From: Agrobacterium leguminum
GTDB lineage: Bacteria > Pseudomonadota > Alphaproteobacteria > Rhizobiales > Rhizobiaceae
Reading direction: 5' to 3'
Assembly (NCBI RefSeq): GCF_015704895.1
Contig: NZ_JADQWB010000007.1
Location: 186,001 to 250,000 of the forward strand
Length of the DNA stretch: 64,000 nucleotides
The notes beneath the pieces are model-generated. The model was not told the origin of the DNA. It made no database searches and saw only the letters and a list, made by a program, of their open reading frames with translations. Positions within the stretch are counted from its first letter, which is position 1; the number at the start of each line of letters is the position of its first letter. A program made the translations under genes and the position numbers. Of this stretch, positions 18,358 through 27,023 are shown in pieces.

Positions 18358-19869
18358 TTAGCGAATGTCTTCCGGCAGAACGTCCGAAGGGATGTTCTGG
18401 TAGGAAACCGGGCGCGTGAAGCGGCGGATCGACATGGTGCCGACCGAAGTTGCGCCGAAGTTCGTGGAGGCCGGGTAGGGGCCGCCGTGAACCATGGCGT
18501 CGCAGACTTCAACGCCGGTCGGGAAGCCGTTGGCGAGAACGCGGCCGGCCTTGCGCTCCAGGATCGGCAGCAGCTTGCGGCCGAGTTCGGCGTCGCCGGC
18601 ATCGAGATGCAGGGTGGCGGTCAGCTGGCCTTCGAAGCTTTTCGCAACCGCGATCATCTCTTCCGTGCTCTCGACCGTTACGATCAGGCCGAGCGGTCCG
18701 AAGACCTCTTCGGCAAGCGCGTGGTTTGCAATCCAGTCCTTGCCGGAAACGCGGTAGAGATAAGGCGTGGCGTTGCGCAGGTTGCAGGTGGTGGTCAGCA
18801 CGTCACGCACGCCATTGCCGGCGGCGATGCGGTCGCGGCCGTCGCGATAGGCGGCAGCGATGCCGTCGGTCAGCATGACCTGCGGGCCGACTTCGGAAAG
18901 GACTGCACGGGCGGTTTCAGCAACGGCATCCGCCTGCGAGGCGAGAATGACGGCGATGCCGGGATTGGTGCAGAACTGGCCGGCGCCCATGGTGAGCGAA
19001 CCCGCCCAACCCTTGGCGATGGCCTCGCCACGGGCGGCAACGGCTTCCGGCAGCAGGAACATCGGGTTGACAGAACCGAGTTCGCCGAAGAAGGGGATCG
19101 GCTCGGGGCGCTGGGCGCAGAGATCGAACAGCGCGCGGCCGCCGGCGAGCGAACCGGTAAAACCGACCGCCTTGATGCGCGGATGCTGCACAAGCGCGGA
19201 ACCGACATCGCGGCGGCCGCCCTGGATCAGCGAGAAGACGCCGGGATGCAGATTGTGCTTCTTGACGGCGGCGAGAACGGCTTCGGCAACGATTTCGCCG
19301 GTGCCGGGATGGGCGGAATGGCCCTTGACGACGACCGGGCAGCCGGCTGCCAGAGCCGCTGCGGTGTCACCGCCGGCCGTGGAGAAGGCGAGCGGGAAGT
19401 TGGAGGCGCCGAAGACCGCGACGGGGCCGATCGGACGCTGCATCAGGCGGATATCCGGGCGCGGCAGGGGCTGGCGGTCCGGCAGCGCCTCATCGTGGCG
19501 GCGGTCGAGATAGTCGCCCTTGCGGATATGCGAGGCGAAAAGGCGCAGCTGGCCAACGGTACGGCCGCGTTCGCCCTGCAGGCGTCCTGCGGGCAGGCCG
19601 GTTTCGGAGGAGCCGATTTCGGTGATGGCGTCGGCGCGGGCTTCGATCTCATCGGCAATGGTGTCGAGGAATGCGGCGCGCTCTTCGCGGGTGGTGTAAC
19701 CGTAGCTCCAGAAGGCGTCTTCGGCTGCTTCACAGGCTGCATTCACCAGATCGACGGTGCCGACCGAAAAATCGAAAGCTTCGCCATGTGCAGGCTCGCT
19801 GCGGAATTTAGCTTCCGTTGCGACCCATTCTCCTGCAACCAGATGTTTGCCGTGCGGCTTAAAACTCAT
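18358..19869 (-). CDS. 2-ketoglutarate semialdehyde dehydrogenase (aldehyde dehydrogenase)
   Basis: The 503-residue enzyme has the NAD(P)-aldehyde dehydrogenase fold with a catalytic cysteine in GAGQFCTNPG and the general-base glutamate in FFGELGSVNP. The sequence GPVAVFGASNFPLAFSTAGGDTAAALAAGCPVVVKGHSAHPGT is the hallmark of ketoglutarate-semialdehyde dehydrogenases of pentose, hexarate and hydroxyproline pathways. It oxidises 2-oxoglutarate semialdehyde to 2-oxoglutarate. The start at 19869 follows GGAAGAG. It could supply the last step for the arabinonate-type pathway at 62925, although the two are 43 kb apart. It ends at a clear hairpin and seems monocistronic. Confidence 0.87.
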   Translation of the reverse strand: MSFKPHGKHLVAGEWVATEAKFRSEPAHGEAFDFSVGTVDLVNAACEAAEDAFWSYGYTTREERAAFLDTIADEIEARADAITEIGSSETGLPAGRLQGERGRTVGQLRLFASHIRKGDYLDRRHDEALPDRQPLPRPDIRLMQRPIGPVAVFGASNFPLAFSTAGGDTAAALAAGCPVVVKGHSAHPGTGEIVAEAVLAAVKKHNLHPGVFSLIQGGRRDVGSALVQHPRIKAVGFTGSLAGGRALFDLCAQRPEPIPFFGELGSVNPMFLLPEAVAARGEAIAKGWAGSLTMGAGQFCTNPGIAVILASQADAVAETARAVLSEVGPQVMLTDGIAAAYRDGRDRIAAGNGVRDVLTTTCNLRNATPYLYRVSGKDWIANHALAEEVFGPLGLIVTVESTEEMIAVAKSFEGQLTATLHLDAGDAELGRKLLPILERKAGRVLANGFPTGVEVCDAMVHGGPYPASTNFGATSVGTMSIRRFTRPVSYQNIPSDVLPEDIR

Positions 19870-20113
19870 TGTGCTCTTCCCTGAAAATCTGATCCTGTGT
19901 GGAAAATCCACCCGACACCGTGACGTTGCACCGAAAGGCGACAGCGCAAACGCCATCAGCCGCGATCCTCGCCCGGTTGCCTTCTGCCTTAGCCCGTGTG
20001 GCGCCTGAGCGAAAGCCGGTTTTTCAACTATCTGACCGAAAAGTGTGATTAATTGGGCGAGGCGTGAAAAAGACCCGCTTCCGTTTACGCGCACGGCGCT
20101 CTATTGTGACGCC

Positions 20114-20467
20114 ATGATGACAAATAGACTTCCGAAATATGTTGCCTGGTCGGTTTTTCTGCTGATCGTGATCGTTACAGTTTGCCCCATCGGCTTTCGC
20201 CCGCACACGCTGACGACGGTGGGCCTGGACCGCGCCGCGGCCTTCGCCTTCTGTTCGGCCGCCTTCGTGCTCGCCTATCCGCGTTACTGGCTGGCGATCA
20301 TAGTGGCAGGCATTGCGGCGGCTTTCGGCATCGAGGCGCTGCAATTCCTGTCGCCCACCCGCCATCCGCATCTGATGGACGCCGCTGTGAAAGCCGCCGG
20401 CGTCATTGCCGGCGGGCTTGCGACCTTTTCCTACCTGCTGTTCAGGGCGCGGCTGGCTGCAAGCTGA
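20114..20467 (+). CDS. VanZ-like small membrane protein
   Basis: The 117-residue protein has three to four hydrophobic segments (YVAWSVFLLIVIVTVCPIGF, AAAFAFCSAAFVLAY, YWLAIIVAGIAAAFGIEALQF) and the EALQFLSPTRHPHLMDAAVKAAG motif that marks the VanZ-like family. The function of these short VanZ-like proteins is not known; the name comes from a teicoplanin-resistance protein. An ATG three bases later (20117) is an equally possible start. It is convergent with uxuA. Confidence 0.75.
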   Translation: MMTNRLPKYVAWSVFLLIVIVTVCPIGFRPHTLTTVGLDRAAAFAFCSAAFVLAYPRYWLAIIVAGIAAAFGIEALQFLSPTRHPHLMDAAVKAAGVIAGGLATFSYLLFRARLAAS

Positions 20468-20494
20468 CGGAACGCCCACAGCCGGGAACATTGT

Positions 20495-21703
20495 TCAGCG
20501 TGTCTCACCCGCGAGCCCGAAACGGCTGTGCGATAACGTGCGTTCGATGCCGCGCAGTTCCGCCAACCCTTTCAGCCGGCCGATGGCGGGGTAACCGGGT
20601 TGTGCGCCGCGCGTCAGGTCGTCGAGGATTTCCTGGCCGTGATCGGGCCGCATCGGAATGGTGTGGTCTTCGCGGCCCTCCGCCCGGCGGCGCGCCTCTT
20701 CGGTGAGGAGTGCTGCGATGACGGCGACCATGTCGGTTCCGCCTTCCAGATGTTCATCCTCGAAGAAGGAGCAGGGCACGGTGTCGGTGTCACGCGTCAC
20801 GTTGCGCAGATGTACGAAATGAATGCGATCTGCAAAACGGCTGGCGATGAAGGGCAGGTCGTTATCCGCCCGCGCGCCGAGGGAGCCGGTGCAGAGCGTC
20901 ACGCCATTGGCGCGGCTGTCGACCTTTGAGAGCATATGGGCGTAGTCGGCTTCGGTGGAGAGAATACGCGGCAGGCCGAGCAGCGGCCATGGCGGATCGT
21001 CGCCATGGGCGCAGATGTTGATACCCACCTCTTCGGCAACCGGCGTCACCTCGCAGAGAAAGTCGATGAGGTTCTGTTGCAGCCTTTCGCGGTCGATGCC
21101 GTGATAGGACCGCAGTTTTTCCAGAAGCTGGGCAAGCGTATAGCCATCCGCCGAGCCGGGCAGACCCGCACCGATATTGCGCCCGAGGGCGGCGATTTTC
21201 GTGTCCGGCATGTCGGCGAAACGTTTTGCCGCTTCCTCCGCCAGCCAGTCCGGATAATCGGCCTTTGCCCCGGGGCGTTTCAGGATGTGGATGTCGAAGG
21301 CTGCGAAATCGGGAAGATCGAAACGCATCGCCTTTGCGCCGTGTCTGGTTTCCCAGCGCAGGTCCGTGCGGGTCCAGTCCAGCACGGGCATGAAATTATA
21401 GCAGACGGTGCGGATGCCGGAGGCGGAGAGGCGGCGTAGGGTTTCCTGCCAGTTGGCGATGTGATTTTTCCAGTCACCGGTCTGGGTCTTGATATCCTCG
21501 GAGACCGGCACGCTTTCCACCACGTCCCAATAAAGCCCGCCGGCCTTGATGGCTTCATGCCGTTTGGCGATTTCATCCACCGGCCAGACATCGCCGGTGG
21601 CGACGTGGTGCAGCGCGCTGACGATGCCTTCCGCGCCCGCCTGAGCCGCATCCTGAACCGTGACCTTGTCGACCGGGCCGAACCAGCGCCATGTATGTCT
21701 CAT
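20495..21703 (-). CDS. uxuA: D-mannonate dehydratase
   Basis: The 402-residue enzyme has the UxuA N terminus (MRHTWRWFGPVDKVTVQDAA) and its metal-site motifs: ICAHGDDPPWPLLGLPRI, VTLCTGSLGA and IHFVHLRNV, which provide the histidine and cysteine ligands, followed by MRPDHG near the C terminus. It dehydrates D-mannonate to 2-keto-3-deoxy-D-gluconate in the cytoplasm. It follows a zinc dehydrogenase gene by 16 bases on the same strand and ends the GntR-TRAP operon. No uxuB or uxaC gene is in the window, so the substrate may reach mannonate through the dehydrogenase. Confidence 0.93.
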   Translation of the reverse strand: MRHTWRWFGPVDKVTVQDAAQAGAEGIVSALHHVATGDVWPVDEIAKRHEAIKAGGLYWDVVESVPVSEDIKTQTGDWKNHIANWQETLRRLSASGIRTVCYNFMPVLDWTRTDLRWETRHGAKAMRFDLPDFAAFDIHILKRPGAKADYPDWLAEEAAKRFADMPDTKIAALGRNIGAGLPGSADGYTLAQLLEKLRSYHGIDRERLQQNLIDFLCEVTPVAEEVGINICAHGDDPPWPLLGLPRILSTEADYAHMLSKVDSRANGVTLCTGSLGARADNDLPFIASRFADRIHFVHLRNVTRDTDTVPCSFFEDEHLEGGTDMVAVIAALLTEEARRRAEGREDHTIPMRPDHGQEILDDLTRGAQPGYPAIGRLKGLAELRGIERTLSHSRFGLAGETR

Positions 21704-21719
21704 CTTTAATCCTCAAATA

Positions 21720-22766
21720 TCAGTCTGCGGAAAATGTCAGCTGCACCTTGCAGGCGGCGGAGCGGTCTCCGGCCTGTTCGAATGCCGCTTTCGCCTCGCC
21801 GAGCGGGAAGCTGTGGGAAATGATCGGCCGTACATCGATCCTGCGGGTGGAGATCAGCCCGGCGGCAATGGCGAATTCGTCATGAAAGCGCTGCGAGCCA
21901 CGCCAGAGGATTTCCTTGCCGACCAGCGCGTTGAGCGGAATGGTGATGTCACCGGTGACGCCCACCTGCACGATGGTGCCGCGCGGGCGCACGCAGGCAA
22001 AGGCGGTGCGAAGTGCTGGACCGGCTGCGGAGCAATCGAAAATGACGTCGAAATAACCCTTATTGTCCTGATAGGGCAAAAGCGCCTCGGCGTCTTTCGC
22101 GACATTGATCGTGCGGTCGGCGCCCATGGCTGGCGCGCGTTCAAGTGCGGCATCGGTGAGGTCGGTGGCGACAATGGTGGCCGCACCGGCATGGCGAGCG
22201 GCGGCGATGGTCAGGAGGCCGATGGGGCCTGCGCCCGTCACGAGTACGTTTGCCCCTTTCAGGTCGCCGGCCTGGGCCACAGCGTGCAGGCAGACGGCGA
22301 GCGGCTCGGTGCAGGCGGCTTCGGCGGGTGATGTATCCTCTGAAAATGTCGCGCATTGTTTGACGGGAACCACCAGCCGGTCGCGGAACATGCCCTGTTC
22401 ATGCGGCAGGCGCATGGCGCTGCCCATGAAGCGCATTTCGAGGCAATGGATCGGCTGGCCCTTCAGGCAGAAATGGCAATGGCCGCAGGGCTGGGAGGGA
22501 TTGACGGAGACGAGCTGGCCGATGGCAAGCCCGCTGACGCCTTCTCCCAGCGCCCGCACATGGCCGGATGCCTCATGCCCGCAGATGATCGGCTCACGCA
22601 CCCGGACCGGGCCGAAGCCGCCATCCTGATAATAATGCAGATCGGAGCCGCAGATGCCGCCCGCCGCCATGGCAAGCAGCACTTCGCCGGGTCCCGGTGC
22701 GGGAAGATCCTGCGTTTCGACGCGAATGTCCTTCTGGCCGTATAGACGTGCCACGCGTGTCTGCAT
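21720..22766 (-). CDS. zinc-dependent alcohol dehydrogenase, L-idonate/L-gulonate 5-dehydrogenase type
   Basis: This 348-residue MDR enzyme has the catalytic zinc ligands in GGICGSDLHYYQDGG and CGHEASGHV, the structural zinc cysteines in CGHCHFCLKGQPIHC, and a Rossmann motif GAGPIGLL. It resembles L-idonate 5-dehydrogenase (IdnD) and the RspB group that oxidises L-gulonate to D-fructuronate. Pairing with mannonate dehydratase makes a sugar-acid substrate (idonate or gulonate) the best inference. It is preceded by a strong hairpin after the TRAP large-subunit gene, so it is co-transcribed with it only by readthrough. Confidence 0.82.
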   Translation of the reverse strand: MQTRVARLYGQKDIRVETQDLPAPGPGEVLLAMAAGGICGSDLHYYQDGGFGPVRVREPIICGHEASGHVRALGEGVSGLAIGQLVSVNPSQPCGHCHFCLKGQPIHCLEMRFMGSAMRLPHEQGMFRDRLVVPVKQCATFSEDTSPAEAACTEPLAVCLHAVAQAGDLKGANVLVTGAGPIGLLTIAAARHAGAATIVATDLTDAALERAPAMGADRTINVAKDAEALLPYQDNKGYFDVIFDCSAAGPALRTAFACVRPRGTIVQVGVTGDITIPLNALVGKEILWRGSQRFHDEFAIAAGLISTRRIDVRPIISHSFPLGEAKAAFEQAGDRSAACKVQLTFSAD

Positions 22767-22799
22767 GACGATGCCCTCATATGTGTATGGGATGAAGAA

Positions 22800-22823
22800 G
22801 CCCGCGCGGGAAACCGCGCGGGC
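22800..22823 (-). terminator. strong intercistronic hairpin after TRAP dctM
   Basis: GCCCGCGCGG (22800-22809) and CCGCGCGGGC (22814-22823) pair perfectly around GAAA. There is no clear T-run on the minus strand, so it may be an attenuator or RNA-stability element between the transporter and the enzyme genes. Confidence 0.6.
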
Positions 22824-22836
22824 GATGATGCTTGCG

Positions 22837-24243
22837 TTAGCGGATCAGGCCCATTTCGGTCGGCAGCCACAGCGTGATGGCCGGAACGAAGGTGATCAGC
22901 AGCAGCGCCACGAACAGCGGCACCAGCCACGGCAGGATGGCCATCGTCGTGCGTTCGACGGAGAGTTTCGCCACGCGCGAGAGCACGAACAGCACCATGC
23001 CGAGCGGCGGGTGCAGCAGCCCTATCATCAGGTTGAGCGTGATGATGAGACCGAAATGCACCGGATCGATATGGAATTGCAGCACCAGCGGCAGCAGGAT
23101 CGGCACGAGGATGGTGATCGCCGCAATCGTATCGAGGAAGCAGCCGACGAACAGCATCAGGAGGTTGACCAGCACGAGGAAAATCCACTTGCTGTCGGTA
23201 ATCGTCAGGATCGCCGCCGACAGAAGCTGCGCCGCCTGGCTCACCGTCAGCAGCCATGCGAAGACCGATGCCGCCGCGACGATGAAGAGCACCGAAGCGG
23301 TCGTTTCAATCGTATCGAAGGTCGATTTCGCAAGCGTCTTGAAGGTCATCGTCCGGTAACGGACCAGCCCGAGGAACAGCGACCACAACACGGCTGCGAC
23401 GGCCGCCTCCGTTGGTGTGAACCAGCCCATGGTCATGCCGCCGATCAGGATCACCGGCGTCATCAGCGCCATCACGGCCGAAAAGTCGAAATACCAGTCG
23501 CAGGCCAGCAATATCACCAGCACGATCAGGATCGACAGGTTGAGCGACAGGCCAAGCGCCGTGAGGATATAGATGCCTAGCGGCACCATCATCACCACGA
23601 AGACTTCGATTGAGGCGCCGAAGATGGTTCTGAGGCTGAACGGCGTATCGGAGCCCCAGCCCTTGATATAGGCGAAGACCGCAACCGTGATCATCATCAG
23701 AAGCGTCATGACGACGCCCGGAACGATGCCGGCCATGAACAGCGCGCCGATGGAGACATTCGCCATCATGCCGTAGATGACGAAGGGCAGCGACGGCGGG
23801 AAGATCGGCCCGAGCGTTGCGGAGGCGGCGGTGACGCCGACGGCCGCTTCGACCGGATAACCGTGATCCTTCATGGCCTTGATTTCGATGGTGCCGATAC
23901 CGGCCGCATCGGCAAGCGCCGTGCCGGACATGCCGGAAAAGATAACCGAGCCGATGATGTTGACCTGTGCGAGACCACCTTTCATCCAGCCGACGAGCGC
24001 GACCGCGAAGGAATAGATGCGTCCCGTAACCCCTGCCGTATTCATCAGGTTGCCGGCAAGGATGAAGAAGGGAACGGCCAGAAGCGGGAAGCTTTCCACA
24101 CCCGCGATCAGGCGCTGCGCGGCGATGATATCAGGCGCGACATTGTAAAACACGATGTAGAGCAGCGAGGCCGAGGCCATGGAAATGGCGACGGGCAGGC
24201 CGATCAGCATCAGGAGAAGAAAGGAGCCGATAAGAAGCAGCAT
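22837..24243 (-). CDS. TRAP transporter large permease subunit (DctM)
   Basis: The 468-residue membrane protein has the DctM features MLLLIGSFLLLMLIGLPVAISM at the N terminus, FFILAGNLMNTAGVTGRIYSFA, FSGMSGTALADAAGIGTIEIKAM and LLHPPLGMVLFVLSRV, with about 12 helices. It couples substrate uptake to a sodium gradient with DctQ (24248) and the binding protein (24881). The ATG at 24243 is 4 bases past the dctQ stop and begins at the family N terminus. Its role is sugar-acid uptake, inferred from the uxuA-type enzymes downstream. Confidence 0.92.
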   Translation of the reverse strand: MLLLIGSFLLLMLIGLPVAISMASASLLYIVFYNVAPDIIAAQRLIAGVESFPLLAVPFFILAGNLMNTAGVTGRIYSFAVALVGWMKGGLAQVNIIGSVIFSGMSGTALADAAGIGTIEIKAMKDHGYPVEAAVGVTAASATLGPIFPPSLPFVIYGMMANVSIGALFMAGIVPGVVMTLLMMITVAVFAYIKGWGSDTPFSLRTIFGASIEVFVVMMVPLGIYILTALGLSLNLSILIVLVILLACDWYFDFSAVMALMTPVILIGGMTMGWFTPTEAAVAAVLWSLFLGLVRYRTMTFKTLAKSTFDTIETTASVLFIVAAASVFAWLLTVSQAAQLLSAAILTITDSKWIFLVLVNLLMLFVGCFLDTIAAITILVPILLPLVLQFHIDPVHFGLIITLNLMIGLLHPPLGMVLFVLSRVAKLSVERTTMAILPWLVPLFVALLLITFVPAITLWLPTEMGLIR

Positions 24244-24247
24244 GTGA

Positions 24248-24820
24248 TCAATCTCCCGCGCTCTGGAATTCTTCGGGCCGCTCGAGCACGGAATAACCAC
24301 GCTGCATATTGGCGATGAAGACCTGCACCGACCGGAAGAACATCAGCACGAAAGCGGCCAGAACCGTATAAAAAACGATGTTGCGCGGCAGCGCCACGGT
24401 GACCATCTCCTCATCCGCGACGATTTCCATATACCGCCACATCAGCCACGAGGTGTAGGCGAAGAAGAGGATGCGCAGCACGTCGACGAGGATCGACATG
24501 GCGCGGGCCACCTGCGGCGGCACATAGTGATAAAGCACGTCCACCTGGATGTGGCGCGACATGCGCACGCACATGACCGAACCTAAAAAGACGACGCCGA
24601 TCAGGCAGTTGACGGCGATTTCTTCCGTCCAGGCGTAGCTGTCGTTGAGCACGTAGCGGGTGAAGAACTGAAGGAACACGCAGCCCGTCATCAGCCAGAA
24701 GAGGCCGAGCGTGACCCAGTCTTCGAATGAATAGACCTTGAGATCGACCTCCGGCGGCGCCTCGTCGAACGTATGGGCGAGTTCCTCAGGCGTGACCTGA
24801 GTATGGATTTCCTGCGACAT
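24248..24820 (-). CDS. TRAP transporter small permease subunit (DctQ)
   Basis: The 190-residue membrane protein has four helices and the DctQ signature FFTRYVLNDSYAWTEEIAVNCLIGVVFLGSVMCVR. A charged N-terminal tail of about 30 residues (EIHTQVTPEELAHTFDEAPPE) precedes the first helix. It links DctM to the binding protein. The gene lies between dctP and dctM on one transcript. Confidence 0.9.
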   Translation of the reverse strand: MSQEIHTQVTPEELAHTFDEAPPEVDLKVYSFEDWVTLGLFWLMTGCVFLQFFTRYVLNDSYAWTEEIAVNCLIGVVFLGSVMCVRMSRHIQVDVLYHYVPPQVARAMSILVDVLRILFFAYTSWLMWRYMEIVADEEMVTVALPRNIVFYTVLAAFVLMFFRSVQVFIANMQRGYSVLERPEEFQSAGD

Positions 24821-24848
24821 TGAGATATCCCGTCTGGAGAGAAAGGGC

Positions 24849-24870
24849 GGTGCGGCAACGGGGCCGCACC
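24849..24870 (-). other. hairpin between TRAP binding-protein gene and dctQ
   Basis: GGTGCGGC (24849-24856) pairs with GCCGCACC (24863-24870), 10 bases past the dctP stop. The lack of a T-run suggests partial attenuation or 3'-end protection that would give more binding protein than permease. Confidence 0.55.
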
Positions 24871-24880
24871 GGATCTTGGC

Positions 24881-25855
24881 TCACTTGACGGCGCGAATGG
24901 CTTCCCAGTCGGCCTTGTCGTAACCGAAGTCCTCGAACTTCACTTTTTCGAGGACGTTCTTCTCGAAGTCGGCCTTGTCGACCTCGGCGACGGTCAGGCC
25001 GCGCTTCTTGAAGTCTTCGACGAGGCTCTTTTCGCGGCCTTCGATGGTCTTGGTGGTGCGCTCGGCGGCCTGCTGCATGACTTCGGTGAAGATTTGTCTG
25101 TCTTCATCGGAGAGCTGCGACCAAAGGTTCTTCGAAATCACCGTGTTGAGGTGGTCGACGATATGGCCGGTCAGGACGATGTTCTTCTGCACTTCGAAGA
25201 ACTTTTTCGCCTCGATGGTGGTCAGCGGGTTTTCCTGGGCGTCGACCGTGCCGTTCTGGAGCGCCAGATAAACTTCCGCAAAGGCAATCGGGGTCGTGTT
25301 GGCGCCGCAGGCACGCGGCATGGCGAGATAGGCCGGAACGTCAGGAACGCGCATCTTCAGGCCGGCCATGTCGGCGCAGGCGGCAATCGGTTTGTTCGAC
25401 GTGGTGTGACGCGTGCCGTAATAGCTGACGGCGGCGATGTGATTGCCGGTCTTGTCTTCGTAGCCCTTGGCGAGACGCTTGAATATATCGCTCTTGGTAT
25501 AGGCGATCAGATGGCTCGGATCGCGGAAGATGTAAGGGAAATAGGTGACGCCGATCGGCTTGAAGTCACGCGCGGCAAAGCTCGAGCCGGAAATGATGAT
25601 ATCGACGGTGCCGATCTTCAGGCCCTGGTTGATATCGGCTTCCTTGCCGAGCTGCGAGGCGGGGAAAACATCCACCTTGTAACGGCCATCGGTGCGCTTG
25701 GCGATTTCTTCCGCGGCCCAGACCGAATCCGTATGGAAAGGTTCGGAGGTCTCGTAGACATGCGCCCATTTCAGCGTGGTCTGCGCCTGCGCCGCGAGCG
25801 CGGAAAGCAGGATGGCGGCTGTTGCGCCCATCAAAGTCGACAATCTGATTTTCAT
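24881..25855 (-). CDS. TRAP transporter substrate-binding protein (DctP family)
   Basis: The 324-residue periplasmic protein has a Sec signal peptide (MKIRLSTLMGATAAILLSAL, cleavage near AQAQ) and a DctP domain with the carboxylate-binding arginine in GLKMRVPDVPAYLAM and a CGANTTPIAFAEVYLALQNGTVDAQENP segment. The latter resembles uronate and hexonate binders. The start at 25855 follows GGAGGAG. It is the first transport gene after the GntR gene, 62 bases away. The ligand is likely a sugar acid, given the mannonate dehydratase and idonate-type dehydrogenase in the operon. Confidence 0.9.
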   Translation of the reverse strand: MKIRLSTLMGATAAILLSALAAQAQTTLKWAHVYETSEPFHTDSVWAAEEIAKRTDGRYKVDVFPASQLGKEADINQGLKIGTVDIIISGSSFAARDFKPIGVTYFPYIFRDPSHLIAYTKSDIFKRLAKGYEDKTGNHIAAVSYYGTRHTTSNKPIAACADMAGLKMRVPDVPAYLAMPRACGANTTPIAFAEVYLALQNGTVDAQENPLTTIEAKKFFEVQKNIVLTGHIVDHLNTVISKNLWSQLSDEDRQIFTEVMQQAAERTTKTIEGREKSLVEDFKKRGLTVAEVDKADFEKNVLEKVKFEDFGYDKADWEAIRAVK

Positions 25856-25917
25856 TCTTAACTCCTCCCGAATTAAAGCCAGATTTCTCATTTTTCCCGT
25901 CGCCGGTTGCGGCGCGG

Positions 25918-26634
25918 TCACTCTTCCCCGATCGTTTCCTCCCCGAAACTTTCGGAAAATCTCTTTTGCGACAGCGTCAGATGCTGCCGCATCGCCTCAC
26001 GCGCACCTTCCGGGTCGTTGGCGGCAATGGCGTCGCGGATTGCGCGGTGTTCCTGAACGGCAAGGTTCCAGGTGTGCGGACCCTCGAAATAGCTGGCGAG
26101 CTTTTCGAAAAAGGGTGACAGGCTGCGCTCGTCATAGATCAGGCCGGTAAAGCGGTTCAGCGCCGAATTGCCGATGATATCGGCAATCGCGGTGTGGAAG
26201 GCCCGGTCGAAATTGAGCGCCTGCGGCGAGCTGTCGAGCGCGCCGGCCATGCGCTCGATGATATCATCGAGCTTGGCGATGCATTCCGGCGTGGCAAGCC
26301 GTGCTGCCTCCTCTGCAATCGCACTCTCAATGATGCAGCGCGCCTGCAGGATTTCGAATGGCCCATGCGCATCCGGCACCGGCGGCTTTTCCTTGGCCTG
26401 CTTGCCGGCTGCGCTGACATAAACGCCCGAACCCATGCGGATATGGATATGGCCTTCCACTTCCAGAACGATCAGCGCTTCGCGAACCGTCGGGCGCGAT
26501 ACGCCGAAGCGTTCGGCAAGATCCCGTTCCGCCGGCAGGCGCTGGCCTTCGGTCAGTTCTCCGCTTTCGATGAGCAAACGAATTTGTTCCGCGACCAGCC
26601 GGTAAAGGCGGCGCGGCTCCAGAGCCACAAACAT
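25918..26634 (-). CDS. GntR-family regulator with FCD domain (UxuR/FadR-like)
   Basis: The 238-residue protein has an N-terminal GntR winged helix (RRLYRLVAEQIRLLIESGELTEG, LPAERDLAERFGVSRPTVREALIVLEVEG) and a C-terminal all-helical FCD domain (about residues 85-225) with the metal-ligand pattern D-x3-H (FDRAFHTAI) and later histidines (QEHRAI, MRQHL). Such regulators respond to sugar acids. The start at 26634 follows a GGAGG motif. It leads the TRAP-uxuA operon, and a palindrome typical of FCD regulators lies 42 bases upstream, indicating autoregulation. Confidence 0.9.
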   Translation of the reverse strand: MFVALEPRRLYRLVAEQIRLLIESGELTEGQRLPAERDLAERFGVSRPTVREALIVLEVEGHIHIRMGSGVYVSAAGKQAKEKPPVPDAHGPFEILQARCIIESAIAEEAARLATPECIAKLDDIIERMAGALDSSPQALNFDRAFHTAIADIIGNSALNRFTGLIYDERSLSPFFEKLASYFEGPHTWNLAVQEHRAIRDAIAANDPEGAREAMRQHLTLSQKRFSESFGEETIGEE

Positions 26635-26675
26635 GATATCCTCCCAGCGCGAAAGTCTCCCCCGATCGCGCAAGC

Positions 26676-26692
26676 GGTAAGATGGTCTTACC
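26676..26692. promoter_or_regulatory. candidate GntR/FCD operator
   Basis: GGTAAGA-tgg-TCTTACC is a perfect 7-base inverted repeat with the GT...AC spacing common to GntR targets. It lies in the promoter of the gntR-TRAP-uxuA operon. Confidence 0.65.
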
Positions 26693-26894
26693 AATTTTAT
26701 TAGGACGCATTTATGCGGTGCTGTCAATTGGCCGCTGGTGGAAAAGTGTGGGGAGGAGTTTGAGGCGGTTCAGCAGGTCGGGCGTTGTCTTATTCCGGGG
26801 CTTTTACCACTTCCGTCATTCCGGCTTGGAGTGGGCATTCAGCCAGCCTGAGTCTTTGTGCATAAGAGGATGGTAAAGTTCGCAAGCCTTGCCT

Positions 26895-26982
26895 CCGTCA
26901 TGCTCGGGCTTGTCCCGAGCATCTGCTACCGGTCAGTTTTACGATAGGTGGTTAGATCCTCGGGACAGGCCCGAGGATGACG
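26895..26982. repeat. palindromic intergenic repeat, diverged relative of family A
   Basis: The element opens CCGTCAT and ends GGATGACG, with end hairpins GCTCGGG-cttg-TCCCGAGC and CCTCGGG-acagg-CCCGAGG. The terminal CGTCAT/ATGACG and two-hairpin plan match the copies at 2715 and 35944, but the centre is unrelated. It lies between the GntR and HAD phosphatase genes. Confidence 0.65.
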
Positions 26983-27023
26983 TCGGGTGTGTTGGCTTGT
27001 TAGCCGATAGAAAGTTCGGCTTC

